Assembly (NCBI GenBank): GCA_035578155.1
Contig: JAPWDM010000046.1
Coordinates: 60,001 to 124,000, forward strand
DNA from: Brachynemurus nebulosus
Taxonomy: Eukaryota; Arthropoda; Insecta; Neuroptera; Myrmeleontidae
Length of the DNA: 64,000 nucleotides
Direction: 5' to 3'
A program made the translations under genes and the position numbers. The notes beneath the pieces are model-generated. The model had not been told where the DNA came from, made no database searches, and saw only the letters and a program-made list of their open reading frames with translations. Below are positions 35,987 to 46,722 of this stretch, piece after piece; the first letter of the stretch is position 1, and every line of letters starts with the position of its first letter.

Positions 35987-37208
35987 GCAATCTAGATAAC
36001 ATTAGCGTTAACACTTTTGATTGTACAGACGAAACAGACGATACAACCAATACTGACGAAAATAACTCTGACGAACCACAACTAATTCGCGGAAATGAAG
36101 AAAAACTTAAATTATTAAGACAATACCATGATCATCCCTTAAGAGGTCATCCAGGGGTAAAACGCACTTTTGAAGAATTACGAAAAAAATACTTTTGGAA
36201 AGGCATGAAAACTTTTGTTGAAAATTATATAAAAAATTGTCAAACGTGTCAAAAATCCAAACCTTCCCGAATACCTAAATCCCCTATGATAATAACTACC
36301 ACTGCTAGGAATTTTAATGACGAAACCTCACTCGATTTTATCGGCCCGTTGCCCGAAACTAAAAATAAAAATAGGTTTATTTTTACCTTGCAAGATAATC
36401 TAACAAAACACCTACAAGCCTTCGCGATGCCTGATAAAAAAGCAGAAACGGCTGCTATATACTTTCTAAAATACGCCAGTACCTTCTGTTTTCCCCCCTT
36501 CATATTAACCGACCAAGACGCAACTTTTACCAGCGCTTTATTTAAAGAAGTCAGTAAACTATTTTCAATTAAACACAAAACTACCTCCTCATATCATCCA
36601 CAATCAAATGGTTCTTTAGAAAGATCCCACGCTTATTTAGAAAATTATTTACGATCCTATATTAACGAAGATTTAGACAACTGGGATGAAATGCTATATC
36701 TTGCAACTTTTTCATACAACACTCATATAAATAGGTCCACTAACGAAACTCCCTATAAATTAGTATTTGGTAAAGACCCGTTAATTCCAAATGTTTTAAA
36801 TCACCCGAACAGACGAACATATCAAGATTTAACTGAAGAAATTCAAAATAAAATTTCAAAATTAGAGATACAGCTAGGAAAAATCTAATTAAAAGTAAAA
36901 ACGTTAATAAAAGTTCATACGATACAAATTCTAAACAACGTCAATTTAAAGTAGGCGATCTTGTATTTGTTAAAGAAGGACAACATGGTCCCGGTAAACT
37001 TACTGACAAATTTCGCGGTCCCTTTAAAGTAATTCAAACCTACCCTTCCACGAACACAGTTAAAATAAAAATGAAAAAATTTGATAAAATATATCATGCT
37101 AACAGCCTGAAACTTTATGTTTCAGATGAAGCTTACAATTGGAATAATGATAGTACTTGTGCTGATCCGAATGAGCCAATCGAACATTCAAGTAGAGAAA
37201 ATCAATAA
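35987..37208 (+). pseudogene. pol: gypsy pol, part 2: integrase (two frame breaks)
   Basis: The integrase continues pol in other frames. A zinc-binding HHCC region spans about 36120-36260 (HDHPLRGHPG, then CQTCQK). The catalytic core runs from about 36330 with Asp in DFIGPL, Asp in LTDQDA at about 36508 and Glu at about 36620 in a SLERSHAYLENYL context. The main frame stops at 36886-36888. The C-terminal DNA-binding part (FKVGDLVFVK, then FRGPFKVI) continues in the next frame from about 36876 to a stop at 37206-37208 and overlaps the start of env by 92 bases. Frame changes therefore lie at about 35,950-35,990 and about 36,870-36,890. Confidence 0.88.
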
Positions 37209-39086
37209 ATCATCTGGCATATTTTTAAAAAAATTAGGTGATGCAAAAATATCCACCCAAAAACTTACTTTAGTTCATTTTATAAACACCACTATATTCA
37301 TAGATAATCTAAGGTTAGTACAAATTCACTACTCTAATTCGCTAACTTTATGTAATAAAATTCCAATACAAAACCCTAATGCAGCCACATGTAAATTACA
37401 ACAAAAATTAATATTGCAACAACTAGAAGAAATAAAATCCTTAATAAATACGTTAAAAATGCATAGACAAAAAAGAGGCCTAATTGATGCCGGCTTGAAA
37501 ATTCTAAAATGGCTGGTCAGGACCCAGACTCTGAAGATGCAGCTTTTTACAAAAATTCAATCAACACACTCATCGACGATAGAAAAAATACCCAAAATAT
37601 TATGAAAGATCAAATTAAAATTTTATCGGAAACAATGTCCACTTTAAATAAAACCTTAACAAAAATTCAAAATGCAGAAAATGAATTAAATTCTGATATT
37701 AAAAGTTTTAATAAGTACATGGTTGATTCAGAAGCAGTAATAAATAATAACCAGTTAGAAATTGCTGTACTCGATCATTTACTGTTGTTAAAACAAATTA
37801 ACGATATAAATTTACGATTGCTCCAATCTTATAGTACAACTTTAACGTTAATAAGACATGGTATAATTGATTATAACGTAGTAAATCCAGCAACGTTGAT
37901 TAAGGAATTGCAACCCTTAACTTCAGTTGAACTACCTTTGCCACTAAATGAAAATTACATTGCAGATTATTACAAAATAATGACAATCAAATCTTTCTTT
38001 AAAGAAAACGTATTAGTCATATTATTAAAAATACCAATCACTCAAATAATGGAGTATTCATTGTATCAAACATACCCATTACCAACTCCTCATAAAAATT
38101 TATCCAAAATATCTTACATAACAATTGATTATTCTTATATAATTACAAGTAGAAGCAAATCACAATTTGCCTTATTAAAAAATTTAGATGATTGCATAAA
38201 CATAGATAGCATTTTTATTTGTTCAAATATTAAAACTATGGAGAGACGATCAGATCACATATGCGAACTCGAAGTTTTCGACTTGGAAACCGAGAAGTTA
38301 CCGCAGTCATGTAAAACAACAACCATAGAAGCTATTCCAGAAATATGGCAATCGATTTCCAACAAGAAATGGTTATTCATATTAGCTAGGAAAACGAAAT
38401 GCAATATTTTATGCAACGGTGAAGAAGATGAAGAAATTTCACTGGATGGAATGGGAACCATCGAAATCAATGGTGACTGCCGTCTCATCACATCAGAAAT
38501 AATTCTACAACCAATAGTATCAATGAAAAATATTTCAAGTTAGATCAGAATCCCGCAGGTCGACATCCTAGAGGACGACTGCTGTAAATACGTGAATTAT
38601 GAAAAAACTTTGAAGCACGAAGAAATCAAACCAATAAGGATAACCAATTTGGATCTGAACGAACTAAAATACACACAACATAAACTAAATCAAATGGATG
38701 AAAATCTTCAACGACAGCTGAACAAGCCATTCATTATACGTTACGAAAACCAAATCTACGAATGGTTAACATACATTGGAGGATCACTCGTCATTATAAT
38801 TGCTTTATACTATCTGCATAAATATGGCATAATTAAATTATTTTTAACTTTATTATCTAGTTTGTTTAGGTGCCTTACACCATGTCGTAAACGCAATGGA
38901 GACACTTTCAATTTTTATAGTTGCCTGTTTGGAGAAAACAGACACAACCAGGTTCAACCACTGAACTCCGAGGTCAGATACGAACCAGCCACTGAGCAAC
39001 TTCTTACAAAAATAAACAATAGGAGGAGTTCTTCAACTTCTTCCAGTATCACAGGACGACGACCCATCCGTCCCATTCAACTCTAA
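37117..39086 (+). pseudogene. env: gypsy env-like glycoprotein gene (frameshift and nonsense)
   Basis: The third gene of the element, positioned as env in errantiviruses. The first frame (37117-37605) starts with a hydrophobic signal-peptide-like stretch and contains a basic RQKR cleavage-type site at about 37465-37476 followed by a hydrophobic fusion-peptide-like segment. It loses frame at about 37,490-37,520. The second frame (to 38543) has a heptad-rich helical region and many Cys residues in its last third. A TAG at 38541-38543 interrupts it, and the same frame goes on to 39086 with a membrane-spanning segment at about 38765-38880 (YIGGSLVIIIALYYLHKY) and a basic, Ser/Arg-rich cytoplasmic tail. 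In errantiviruses env mediates particle entry; this copy is broken at two points. Confidence 0.85.
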
Positions 39087-39117
39087 CATCTCTCAAATTC
39101 TACAAATTCATCTGGAC

Positions 39118-39183
39118 GACACCTGGTTTACAAAACGACACATGGTTTACAAAACGACACATGGTTTACAAAACGACACATGG
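39118..39183 (+). repeat. Short tandem repeat ahead of the 3' LTR
   Basis: ACATGGTTTACAAAACGAC is repeated about three and a half times with a period of roughly 20 bp, directly before the 3' LTR. It occupies the place where a polypurine tract is expected, but no clear purine tract is seen. Confidence 0.75.
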
Positions 39184-40061
39184 TTTACAATTAACTAACA
39201 ATAAATCAATGTTCTAGAACCTTCGCTCCAAAAAAAAAAACGCGTATCATGCATTTTTGCTAGTTAAGCAATAATATCTTTATAAATTTGTAATTTCAAA
39301 AAAACAAAAATTTAGTTTCTGGAAAATTTTTTATCAATTTTAACTCCTTACTCTGTCCGTCGGTATTTTGAAATTTTCAAAGAAAATTTGTAAAACTAAT
39401 AATGTTCCGATTGTTGTACATAATTTTGATAATTTTTGTAATTGTTGTACTTTTGTAAATTCAAAGACTTTTCTCCAAATTTATTTTAAACTTTTGTAAA
39501 CTTATAAATTTCTTTTCAAAATTAATTATCAACTTTATAAATGGAAATTTGATTTTAAATAAATTTTGTTAAATTTAAATTGGGACTTATTTGTTATAAA
39601 AAAACCTTAAAACAAACTCGAACGAAACAAACTTCTTAAAAATAAAATTAAAACAAATGAAAAGAAAATAAAATTAAAACTAAAAATTTAAAATAAAATA
39701 ATAATTAAAATCTAAAAGTAAATAAAACGAGTAACAAAATAATTAAATAAAAAAGAAGTCAAAATAAATCTAAAACATTTTTAAACAACGAAATTATTAA
39801 TTATTTAAAACAAAATAAGAAGTATTTAAAAGAAGATCATCAAGTAAAAGTTTAAGCAACGCAAATAAGTCCGAAAGCATCAACCTAATTCAGAACTCGG
39901 TTTCTCCTGTTTTTCCAAAAAACTTGAGTGGCGATCACCCTTAACTGCGGATCCCAATAAATCGTCGTAGAAGAAGGATACTGGGTATAGAGATCGTAAG
40001 ACGACCGTGAGTCAAGTATACTTTCTCGTCGAACCGCTTCAGCTTCTTCTGGACACGACAT
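39184..40061 (+). repeat. 3' LTR of the gypsy element
   Basis: The direct repeat of 31400-32150, with an extra 130 bp at about 39744-39872. Differences elsewhere are a handful of substitutions and small A-run indels, so the insertion is young on the insect genome time scale despite its broken genes. Confidence 0.88.
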
Positions 40062-40940
40062 ACATTGTCCTGTCTTTCTCGAAATTTCCAAACCGTTCCA
40101 TTAGTATCCTTCATTGACAGAGACACTAACTAATATTACCAAAACAAAGTGAGGGAGAGAGATGAGCAAATCACTCAATGTAAGAGGTAATATGATGTTG
40201 CACTGACATTAAACTATCGAAGGTTTCAGAAAATTGCACTCATCTCTCTCACTCATACAACACGAATGTAATTAACATAATACTCTCAGTTCACATAAAT
40301 CAATTTCTTGGAAAAAAATAAAACGTACTTAAAGCAATAAAACGGATAACAAGCATAAACAACAGATGCAATGGTGTACAAAAATAGATGCACATTTGAA
40401 TACTGTAATGGACATAACAAGAAGCAAAGTTTGATGTATTAATGCTGAAAAATTTTACAAAATGGCGTACCGACAAGAACTAAAATTAAATATTAGGAAA
40501 AGGGGCGTTACTAAAGCAATTACATTCGATGACATCACAATCCAAAATAGATACGCCCACTCCAAAAATGACTAATCAATACAAATTATAGAACAAAATG
40601 GAGGTCCGAAATGTGTCAGAAATCTGTGTCGTCATAATAGCCATTAAATAAAAACGTTTTTGATTTTTTAATCAGAGATACTATAACAATTAACAATCAT
40701 TTTTCAACTTTACAATTTTAACAATTCCATTATTTGACTAGAGGAAGTATCTAAATAATTTTTTTTAATATTTAACAACCATCAAGTTAACTATATGACA
40801 CAAAATTAGTTAAATTACAGTGTAAACGCAACGTAAGCATAAATCTGGTGTAACTTTTGCATTAATTGTGTAACTTTTGCATTGTTGCTTTAAGTGACCA
40901 TAACGTAAACATGAGAATCATTAGGTTACTTTAGGAATAT
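40062..40940. other. No gene recognised; one inverted motif pair
   Basis: GTGAGGGAGAGAGATGAG at about 40150 and CTCATCTCTCTCAC at about 40240 form an imperfect inverted pair about 70 bp apart. Otherwise nothing is visible. Confidence 0.4.
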
Positions 40941-40949
40941 ATTGTTCAA

Positions 40950-41870
40950 CTATGCGTCTAACCCCATATTGCCGTATATGACTTGGTAGTATTGTGCTTC
41001 AAAAGTAGCAATTATCAAAGTCAAGTTAATTACTTGGCTATTACCATCTTTGTCTGATTGTTTTTTGGTCATACGTCGTATGTTTCTAATATATATCGGG
41101 CTTGAAATTCCTTCTAAGATATCGTCATCTGATGAACTAGTATCCACATTCCCTATCACACCCTGTCTTGTAACTAAATAATCGGGAATATATATCTTCT
41201 ATCCTTTGTTAGCGAACACAGAACTATGATTGTTTGCTATTTCATGGGCGATTTGATATTTATCAAATTAAAACCTAACTTTGTTTTTTCCTATTTTATT
41301 AATGTCCCGTAGATTGTTTTTATATTGCGGGAATGAATTAAAGAAGAATCGACCCAATGACATGGAGGTGTAGACTACCAATATTTTGGTTCTCAATACT
41401 TTCAACCATATCATAATAGGCCCTGAGTGATTTTTATCAAAATTTTTATTAATTATATTGTTTTGATTTGTATGGTTTTTGACACTATTGGTAACGATAT
41501 TATTATTTATTTGGAGAGATTTTTGCGGATTATCTTGATTACGCAATGATAAACTGATAAATTGTATGTTAGGTGTTGGTGTTTTATCATGTAGCAACGA
41601 GTTACTGTTGTTTGTTGATGTCAAATCACTGCTAATTTTTACAAGTTTTATATCTTTTAAGTTAATTATTCTAACATTTTCTAGATTAGAATTAAATGGA
41701 TTGACCTCACCGGAATTTTTATAATATGTTTGTGTTTCAGTCACATAGTCAGATTCAAAGATAGCTCCACTGTCGAACTGGAACAAGCACTGACATTACT
41801 GATGTTATCAATGCCATCCTCAAATCCACCACCACTGTCGATCTCGATTATTATAAATGTTTCACCTTAA
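40950..41870 (-). pseudogene. Fragment of a non-LTR retrotransposon ORF1 (PRE_C2HC/Gag-like)
   Basis: Minus-strand frames at 41268-41786 and 40950-41220 together resemble the nucleic-acid-binding ORF1 of insect Jockey/X-element-type LINEs. The GPIMIWL and MSLGRFFFNSFP phrases with the IKKIGKNKV-type ending fit the RRM-like PRE_C2HC region. The next frame continues with LVTRQGVIGNVDTSS and IRNIRRM, the usual downstream block. Frames change near 41,270 and near 41,780, and the ORF2 part is absent, so this is a dead fragment. Confidence 0.65.
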
Positions 41871-42131
41871 CACTACTTATCACTTAACTTTTACTTTTCT
41901 ATCACTTATCACTATTTTATCTTATACTACTTAATTATTGTTAACGCTATTGTAAGTACTAATTAACAAATAAAATAGCTATTGAAGTTTATAATTTTAA
42001 ACAGTAAACTGATTCAAACTCGAATATTATATAAACTTAATAATTAATTTGTTTTTCAATAATTAACCGTTGTTTACTCTTAAAGGTATAAACTGTGAAT
42101 GTTCCGTTTGTTAAATAAAATTTTTTTCTAT
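41871..42131. other. AT-rich stretch, nothing recognised
   Basis: CACTTATCACT-type words recur at 41,870-41,925. No gene. Confidence 0.4.
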
Positions 42132-42176
42132 ATGATTTGAATTAAAATTCACATACTGTTTGAAAAATTATCACGC

Positions 42177-42248
42177 TGGATCGGCTGGGACTCGAACCCG
42201 AATCTCTTGGTTGCTAGCCAAGCGTCTTACCAATTAGGCCACCGACCG
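42177..42248 (-). tRNA. tRNA-like gene, predicted anticodon AGC (Ala), minus-strand copy
   Basis: 72 nt that fold as a tRNA cloverleaf. The anticodon stem is CTTGG/CCAAG around loop CTAGCAA (anticodon AGC). The D arm is GCCT/AGAC with one mismatch. The A box (TGGCCTAATTGG) and B box (GGTTCGAGTCC) match Pol III consensus, and a T5 terminator follows (42163-42167 in minus sense). The acceptor stem CGGTCGG/CCGATCC has a C:C mismatch at the end and one G:U, and the T stem has one mismatch. It differs from the typical metazoan tRNA-Ala body, so identity is uncertain. The D-arm mismatch makes this the weaker of the two copies. Confidence 0.6.
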
Positions 42249-42351
42249 CTTGTTCGAGTGCCATTCCAATCTGATAATCAATCAAACACATCCTTTCTTT
42301 AATGCGAGAAGCAGTTATATATTTTTTTTAAAGTCTCGCATTAAAGAGACG

Positions 42352-42423
42352 CGGTCGGTGGCCTAATTGGTAAGGCGCTTGGCTAGCAACCAAGAGATCC
42401 GGGTTCGAATCCCAGCCGATCCA
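42352..42423 (+). tRNA. tRNA-like gene, predicted anticodon AGC (Ala), plus-strand copy
   Basis: The inverted partner of 42177-42248, differing at a few positions. Here the D stem GCCT/AGGC pairs fully and the B box is GGTTCGAATCC. A T5 terminator lies at 42433-42437. No intron is present. The pair and their flanks form an inverted repeat, so they arose by inverted duplication. It could be a functional isoacceptor gene, a tRNA-like pseudogene, or part of a palindromic element. Confidence 0.65.
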
Positions 42424-42465
42424 GTGTGATAATTTTTCAAACACTAAGAGAATTTTAATTAACAT

Positions 42466-43010
42466 AATGAATTGGTCATACATGCCAAAGTAAATCGAGT
42501 GTTCAAGTATCAGCTAAAGCTGGACATTAAGTGAACATATGAATATTGGTGTGTACAAAATACAAAAAAAAGTTCGCCATACATTAATAATGTTTCACAA
42601 GCACTCGATTACATTTGAAATTAAAAAAAAAAATAAAAAATAAAAAACAAAAAACAAAGAAAAAAAAACTATATGATTTGGTCTATTAACTGTGCTTTAT
42701 TATATCATAAATTATCATAAGGAAAGGTAACTTTGTTTTAAAATACCTTTACTATGGATTTTAAACAATTAAAATAACAAGTGGCTAAAGTAACCCCAAC
42801 CTCTGGGTAATTTTGACCAAATTTTAAAAAAATATAAAAAAATATATGCATACTTCCAAAATTAAAAAAAAATGCTAGCCACAGCACCAGAATTATACAA
42901 ATATTGTTTTAAAAGTTTTTTAAAATAATATGCTGCCATTTGTATAAAATATATCTCAAGTAAATTTTGAAAATGTTATATTTTGGCCAAAGTAATCCCA
43001 CTTGACGGTA
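42466..43010. other. AT-rich stretch with an A-rich run, no gene
   Basis: An A-rich low-complexity run lies at about 42620-42670. Nothing else is recognised. Confidence 0.5.
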
Positions 43011-43012
43011 GG

Positions 43013-43252
43013 TAATAACAGAAATATTTTCTAATTATAGGAGCTGTGCATCTTATCTACTTATACCACATCAAGGCTCATTAAAATCAAAAGGGTGCTT
43101 TTTGAGTAATAATTAATTTATTAATTGTCTATCTTATCTACTTACACCACATCAAAGCACCCTTTTGATTTTAATGAGCTTTGATGTGGCGTAAGTAGAT
43201 AAGATGCTCAGCTCCTATATAATTAGAAAATATTGCTGTTACTACCTACTAG
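43013..43252. repeat. Palindrome with arms of about 95 bp (foldback MITE-like)
   Basis: The left arm 43013-43105 (TAGGTAATAACAG, GCATCTTATCTACTTA, CACATCAA, TTAAAATCAAAAGGGTGC) is mirrored at 43155-43252, with a 50-bp centre that also holds a partial third copy of CTATCTTATCTACTTACACC. Another partial arm (GGTGTAGCATAAGTAGATAG) follows at 43312. Arms match well with small indels. Confidence 0.85.
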
Positions 43253-43340
43253 ATAATATTCGATAAGTCAATTATTATTCAAAAACTTCAAATCTTCTAT
43301 TATTATGAGCTTTGGTGTAGCATAAGTAGATAGGCTAAGC

Positions 43341-44265
43341 CAGCGGTTTCCAAACTGAGACCCCCAGGGGGGCGCGCAATGTTCACCAGGGGGACGCAGG
43401 TTAATTGTAAATAACGTCGTCGTTTTGATAAAATCATGGTTTTATGAATAAGCGCATAAACATAATTACCAAATAATGGACATTTTATATTAAGGAGTTG
43501 CATGGTCTTTTTTAGCAAAAAACACTATTTTCTCGATTTTTTTTTTACAATTTAAGAAAATATAATATACTTCAACTTTTGGCATATTATTATATATTAT
43601 TTTGAGACATTGTAAAAAATTTTTTATGAAACTGGCTACTGGCAGCTAGTTTTTGAAAATTGCTGATTTTTCGCCATAGGCAGAGTAACTCGTGAAATTC
43701 TTACCTAAAATAAAACAAAATTTTTTCTATTAGTAGATGCTTATGGCTTGTACTTGAACGAAAAATTACTGCTTCCGTTCATTACATCTCACTTTACAAG
43801 TAGAGAATCAACGAAAAACAATCAATTTTTACCAAAACTCAAAATTTTTTGTTTAAAGCACTGTCAAAATTTGAAATTTCAATCTTTTTATATTCCTTTG
43901 TTCAAGTACAAGCCATAAGCATTTACTAATAGAAAAAATTGACTAAAGGTTGGAATAAATTAGGTTTTTTTGCTAAAAAAAAGGCATGTAACCCCTTAAC
44001 ACTGATTTTTCTGCTCACTACTGTAAGTAATATTTTAACAATAACAATTCTCAAACGGTCAGAATCATGTTAGCACGTAAGTATTGAAAACGTGTCTGAT
44101 CAACGGTTTCCTCTCAAGTGTCGTATAGACCTGTCGTCCGCCAAAAATAGGAGTTTTTCAGTGAAAAAATAATTTACGAATTGTTTATAAATTTTTTCAA
44201 GAGAGAGGCGGGAGAGGCCAGATTTTTTATAGGGGGCATAAGTGCACATAGTTTGGAAACCGCTG
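43341..44265. mobile_element. Non-autonomous hAT-type DNA transposon, 925 bp
   Basis: The element begins CAGCGGTTTCCAAACT and ends with the exact inverse AGTTTGGAAACCGCTG, the hAT-superfamily terminal pattern. The flanking 8-mers GGCTAAGC (43333-43340) and GACTAAAC (44266-44273) agree at 6 of 8 positions, the expected 8-bp hAT target duplication after some decay. The interior has no transposase frame. GC-rich subterminal parts (CCCCCAGGGGGGCGCGC on the left, GGAGAGGCCAGATTTTTTATAG on the right) resemble other insect hAT MITEs. Confidence 0.85.
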
Positions 44266-44500
44266 GACTAAACAATATACTGCATTTTTTTGAACGGTGT
44301 AAGTATACTAGAATTTTCCAAAAAAAGTATTTTGTACAGTTATTTTTAACCATTCTTTCTACGGTTAAAATGCATCAGTTATATTTGATTTAGTTGGAAT
44401 TTTATGTATTTTATCTGAAATCTTACCAAAATATGTTACAGTTTTGAAATTTGATTTGGGGTCTAACTTAACGGAGGGATAAATTTCTTTTAAGATTTGT

Positions 44501-44833
44501 TTAAATTCTTTTTTTAGCTATTAATTTATTAATTAATTTTGAGTTATATTTGTTATTATTTGCTATTGTTTTAATGCTAATTATTTCTGTTTTAAAATTT
44601 TCTTTAGATAACGGGAAATTAATGGCGCGATGGATCATAGAATTATAGGCTGCGACTTTGTGTTGCAATGGACTTATTGAACCGTTTGGTATTACAATTC
44701 TGGAATATGATGGTTTTCTATAAATATTGAAATCAAGGCTATTGTTAGTTTTCGTTATGGTCCAATCTAGGAAATTGATTCTATTAATAATGACAATAAT
44801 ATTTATTAGAAATGACCAAATAAAGGTATACAA
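44501..44833 (-). pseudogene. Penelope-like element reverse-transcriptase fragment
   Basis: A 110-aa minus-strand frame with FLDWTITKTNNSLDFNIYRK, then IPNGS, QHKVAAYNSMIHRAINFPLS and an IKTIANNNKYNSKLINKL ending. This succession is characteristic of the segment after the RT catalytic box in Penelope-like elements. The catalytic part and the GIY-YIG endonuclease are absent within this frame. It is a truncated relic next to other retroelement pieces. Confidence 0.7.
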
Positions 44834-45301
44834 TCGTCAACAATTACAAACATTCACTTATTTCATAAGGTGCCAAATTAATTAAATAATTTTTTAATTT
44901 GTTTTTAAATTGAACAAATTTCTCTTCCCTACGTATTTTCGTTGGTAATTTATCAAATGCTTTATAACCTACATACAACGGTGTTTCCTCATAAAAGACT
45001 GTTCTGTGTGAAAAATCATATGATGACTTAAATCTTGTATTATAGTGGTTACTTGTAGTTGTTATTACAAAACTTTCTTGTTATGCATGTAAGTTAATAA
45101 TAATTCGTATATATAAACTGCGGGTACAGTCAAAATATCCCATTTCCTGAAAATATCTTTACACGAAAATCTTGCACCTATTTTAAATATTTTTCTTAGA
45201 ATCTTTTTTTGAATGATCAGTATGCGTTTAGCCTTAGCGCAACCTCCCCACATAGCAATACCGTACTTTAATGCAGAAAATACATGAGCATAATAAAACA
45301 T
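44834..45301 (-). pseudogene. C-terminal fragment of a CR1/Jockey-like LINE ORF2
   Basis: The frame 45065-45301 has the post-RT block (YGIAMWGGCAKAKRILIIQK, then SCKDIFRKWDILTVPAVYIYELL) seen at the end of many non-LTR ORF2 proteins. Downstream on the minus strand, about 45064-44850, the similarity resumes in another frame with a NTRFK-type start and YVGYKAFDKLPTKIR near the 3' end. So one frameshift lies at about 45,065. The RT core is missing. Confidence 0.65.
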
Positions 45302-45330
45302 TAGTAATTGATATTGATCAAGATATTTTA

Positions 45331-45690
45331 TAGATATTTTTATAGATTTTCAGCGAGCTTTTGATTCACTAAACCATGAGCTATTGTGGAAGAAGCTATT
45401 TGAAACTGGTCTCAGCGGAAAAATCGTAAGAATAATAAAACAACTTTACGACCACGCCAAACTTAAAATATCAATCAATAGTCGACTCTCGTCTTTTGTT
45501 GACGTAACATCTGGAGTACTCTAGGGTGATCCACTGAGCCCAATCTTGTTCGCACTTTTTATATCTGACTTTGAAACTTATTTACGGTCCCGGGGATTAG
45601 GTGGTATAAGCATTGATTCAAGTACTGAAATTACGTGTCTGTTTTACGCCGATGACCTTATTATTCTTGGACATTCGAAGCAGATACCGT
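45331..45690 (+). pseudogene. Non-LTR reverse-transcriptase fragment (YADD box, premature stop)
   Basis: Plus-strand frames carry RT blocks: a FQRAFDSLNHELLWKK-type motif at about 45335, an in-frame TAG at about 45521 just before GDPLSP where Gln is usual, then ILFALFISDFE and the catalytic LFYADDLIIL at about 45630-45660. Similarity ends at about 45,690. It is joined directly to an RNase H segment whose style suggests another LINE clade, so the junction may be chimeric. Confidence 0.65.
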
Positions 45691-45699
45691 ATAGAGGGG

Positions 45700-46722
45700 C
45701 TCTATGGTCGACGTCCCACCGTAAGTCGACCAGTGGCCGTTCGAAAGCAGGAATTATTAGAGAGTCTGTACTTACAGTTCGCCAAGGTACTTCCCAAACG
45801 TCCTATAGAAGTACCTTGGCGAACTGTAAGTGCAGACTCCCTGACTGAACTCAACAAGGAGGAGACCAGTTCATTCCAATATCGATCCCGCTTCTACGAG
45901 ATCATTAGCGAACTTGACTCTCTCTGCATATACACAGATGGTTCCAAAACAGCTACGGGTGTGGGAAGTGCCATCGTCATTCGTGACGATCCTCACGCTT
46001 GGTCACTTCCTCCCCAGGTCACTGTGTATACTGCAGAATTATTTGCTATTTTGCAAGCCCTGCGATTCTGTCAAACATCCGAAGACAGCGCATTCCTCAT
46101 TTGTTCCGACTCGTTGAGCGCGTTGCAAGCGATCTGCCGCTCTCATACCACCGATCCACTGGTGCAGAACATCCTAACGTATCTCTACATGCTCCGCCAG
46201 AAGTCTATCACCTTCTTCTGGATACCCGGACATATGGGGATACCTGGCAATGAACTCGCCGATCAGGCAGCACGTCATGCAGCCAAAGTCGGTGAGCCAC
46301 AGGACATTGCCATACGCCCAGAGGATCTGAGAGTGTGCATTAGATCCGCGATCGATCAGAAATGGCAACGTGAGTGGAACAACCTCACGGCTAAGCTCAA
46401 ACAGGTGAAACCTGAGGTCCGAAGAACTCCGACACCTGTAAATCTGAGCCGGCAAGAAAGTGTGGCCCTGACGCGTTTACGCTTGGGCCACACGGCGTTA
46501 ACACATCGTCATCTTCTCGCCGGTGAGGATTAGCCAAGGTGCGCCGCCTGCGGGACGGCGCTGACCGTGAGGCATATAGTTGAGGAATGTGTAACCTTTG
46601 AGCCATTGCGCCAGAGGTTGCAGCTCCCCAATAATGTAGCCGAAGCTTTAGCTTATGATGCAGTCTCTGAAAGAAAGATGCTTGAATTTCTCCGAAATTC
46701 GCATCTTCTTCAGAGACTTTAG
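45700..46722 (+). pseudogene. I-clade-type LINE ORF2 C-terminus: RNase H and zinc-knuckle end
   Basis: A frame running from about 45613 to 46533 contains a type I RNase H domain with the full acidic set: Asp in YTDGSK, Glu in TAELFAIL, Asp in CSDSLSAL and Asp in NELADQAA. RNase H removes template RNA after target-primed reverse transcription. The typical LTRLRLGHTALTHRHLL block follows. An in-frame TAG at 46531-46533 interrupts, after which the same frame continues with CAACGTALTVRHIVEEC, the usual CCHC-type end, to a natural stop at 46720-46722. The RNase H-bearing type fits I/R1/LOA-like clades. It is followed by a 3'UTR that ends in an AAT repeat, as in I elements. Confidence 0.8.
45762..45839. 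repeat. 31-bp-arm palindrome inside the LINE coding frame
   Basis: The arm 45762-45792 (GAGTCTGTACTTACAGTTCG and on to AAGGTACTT) and its inverse 45809-45839 differ at a single position and are separated by 16 bases. Confidence 0.9.

Larger units (their letters stand above)
31400..40061 (+). mobile_element. Ty3/gypsy endogenous retrovirus, errantivirus type (LTR-gag-pol-env-LTR), defective
   Basis: Two direct long terminal repeats bracket gag (zinc knuckles), pol (protease, reverse transcriptase, RNase H, integrase) and a third gene with the features of an envelope glycoprotein. This is the layout of insect errantiviruses. It reads on the plus strand. The LTRs begin near TTTACAATTAACTAACAATA, close in style to errantivirus LTR starts. 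Coding regions carry two nonsense codons (34127, 38541) and three frameshifts (about 35,950-35,990; about 36,870-36,890; about 37,490-37,520), not counting the expected gag-pol shift, so it is dead as an autonomous element. The target-site duplication was not identified. Confidence 0.95.
42132..42465. repeat. Inverted repeat carrying the two tRNA-like genes
   Basis: The tRNA flanks are also inverted copies: TTTGAAAAATTATCAC at 42160 against GTGATAATTTTTCAAA at 42425, and TCTTTAATGCGAGA at 42296 against TCTCGCATTAAAGA at 42333. About 45 bp between the left tRNA and the centre (GTTCGAGTGCCATTCC) has no mirror copy. Confidence 0.85.
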
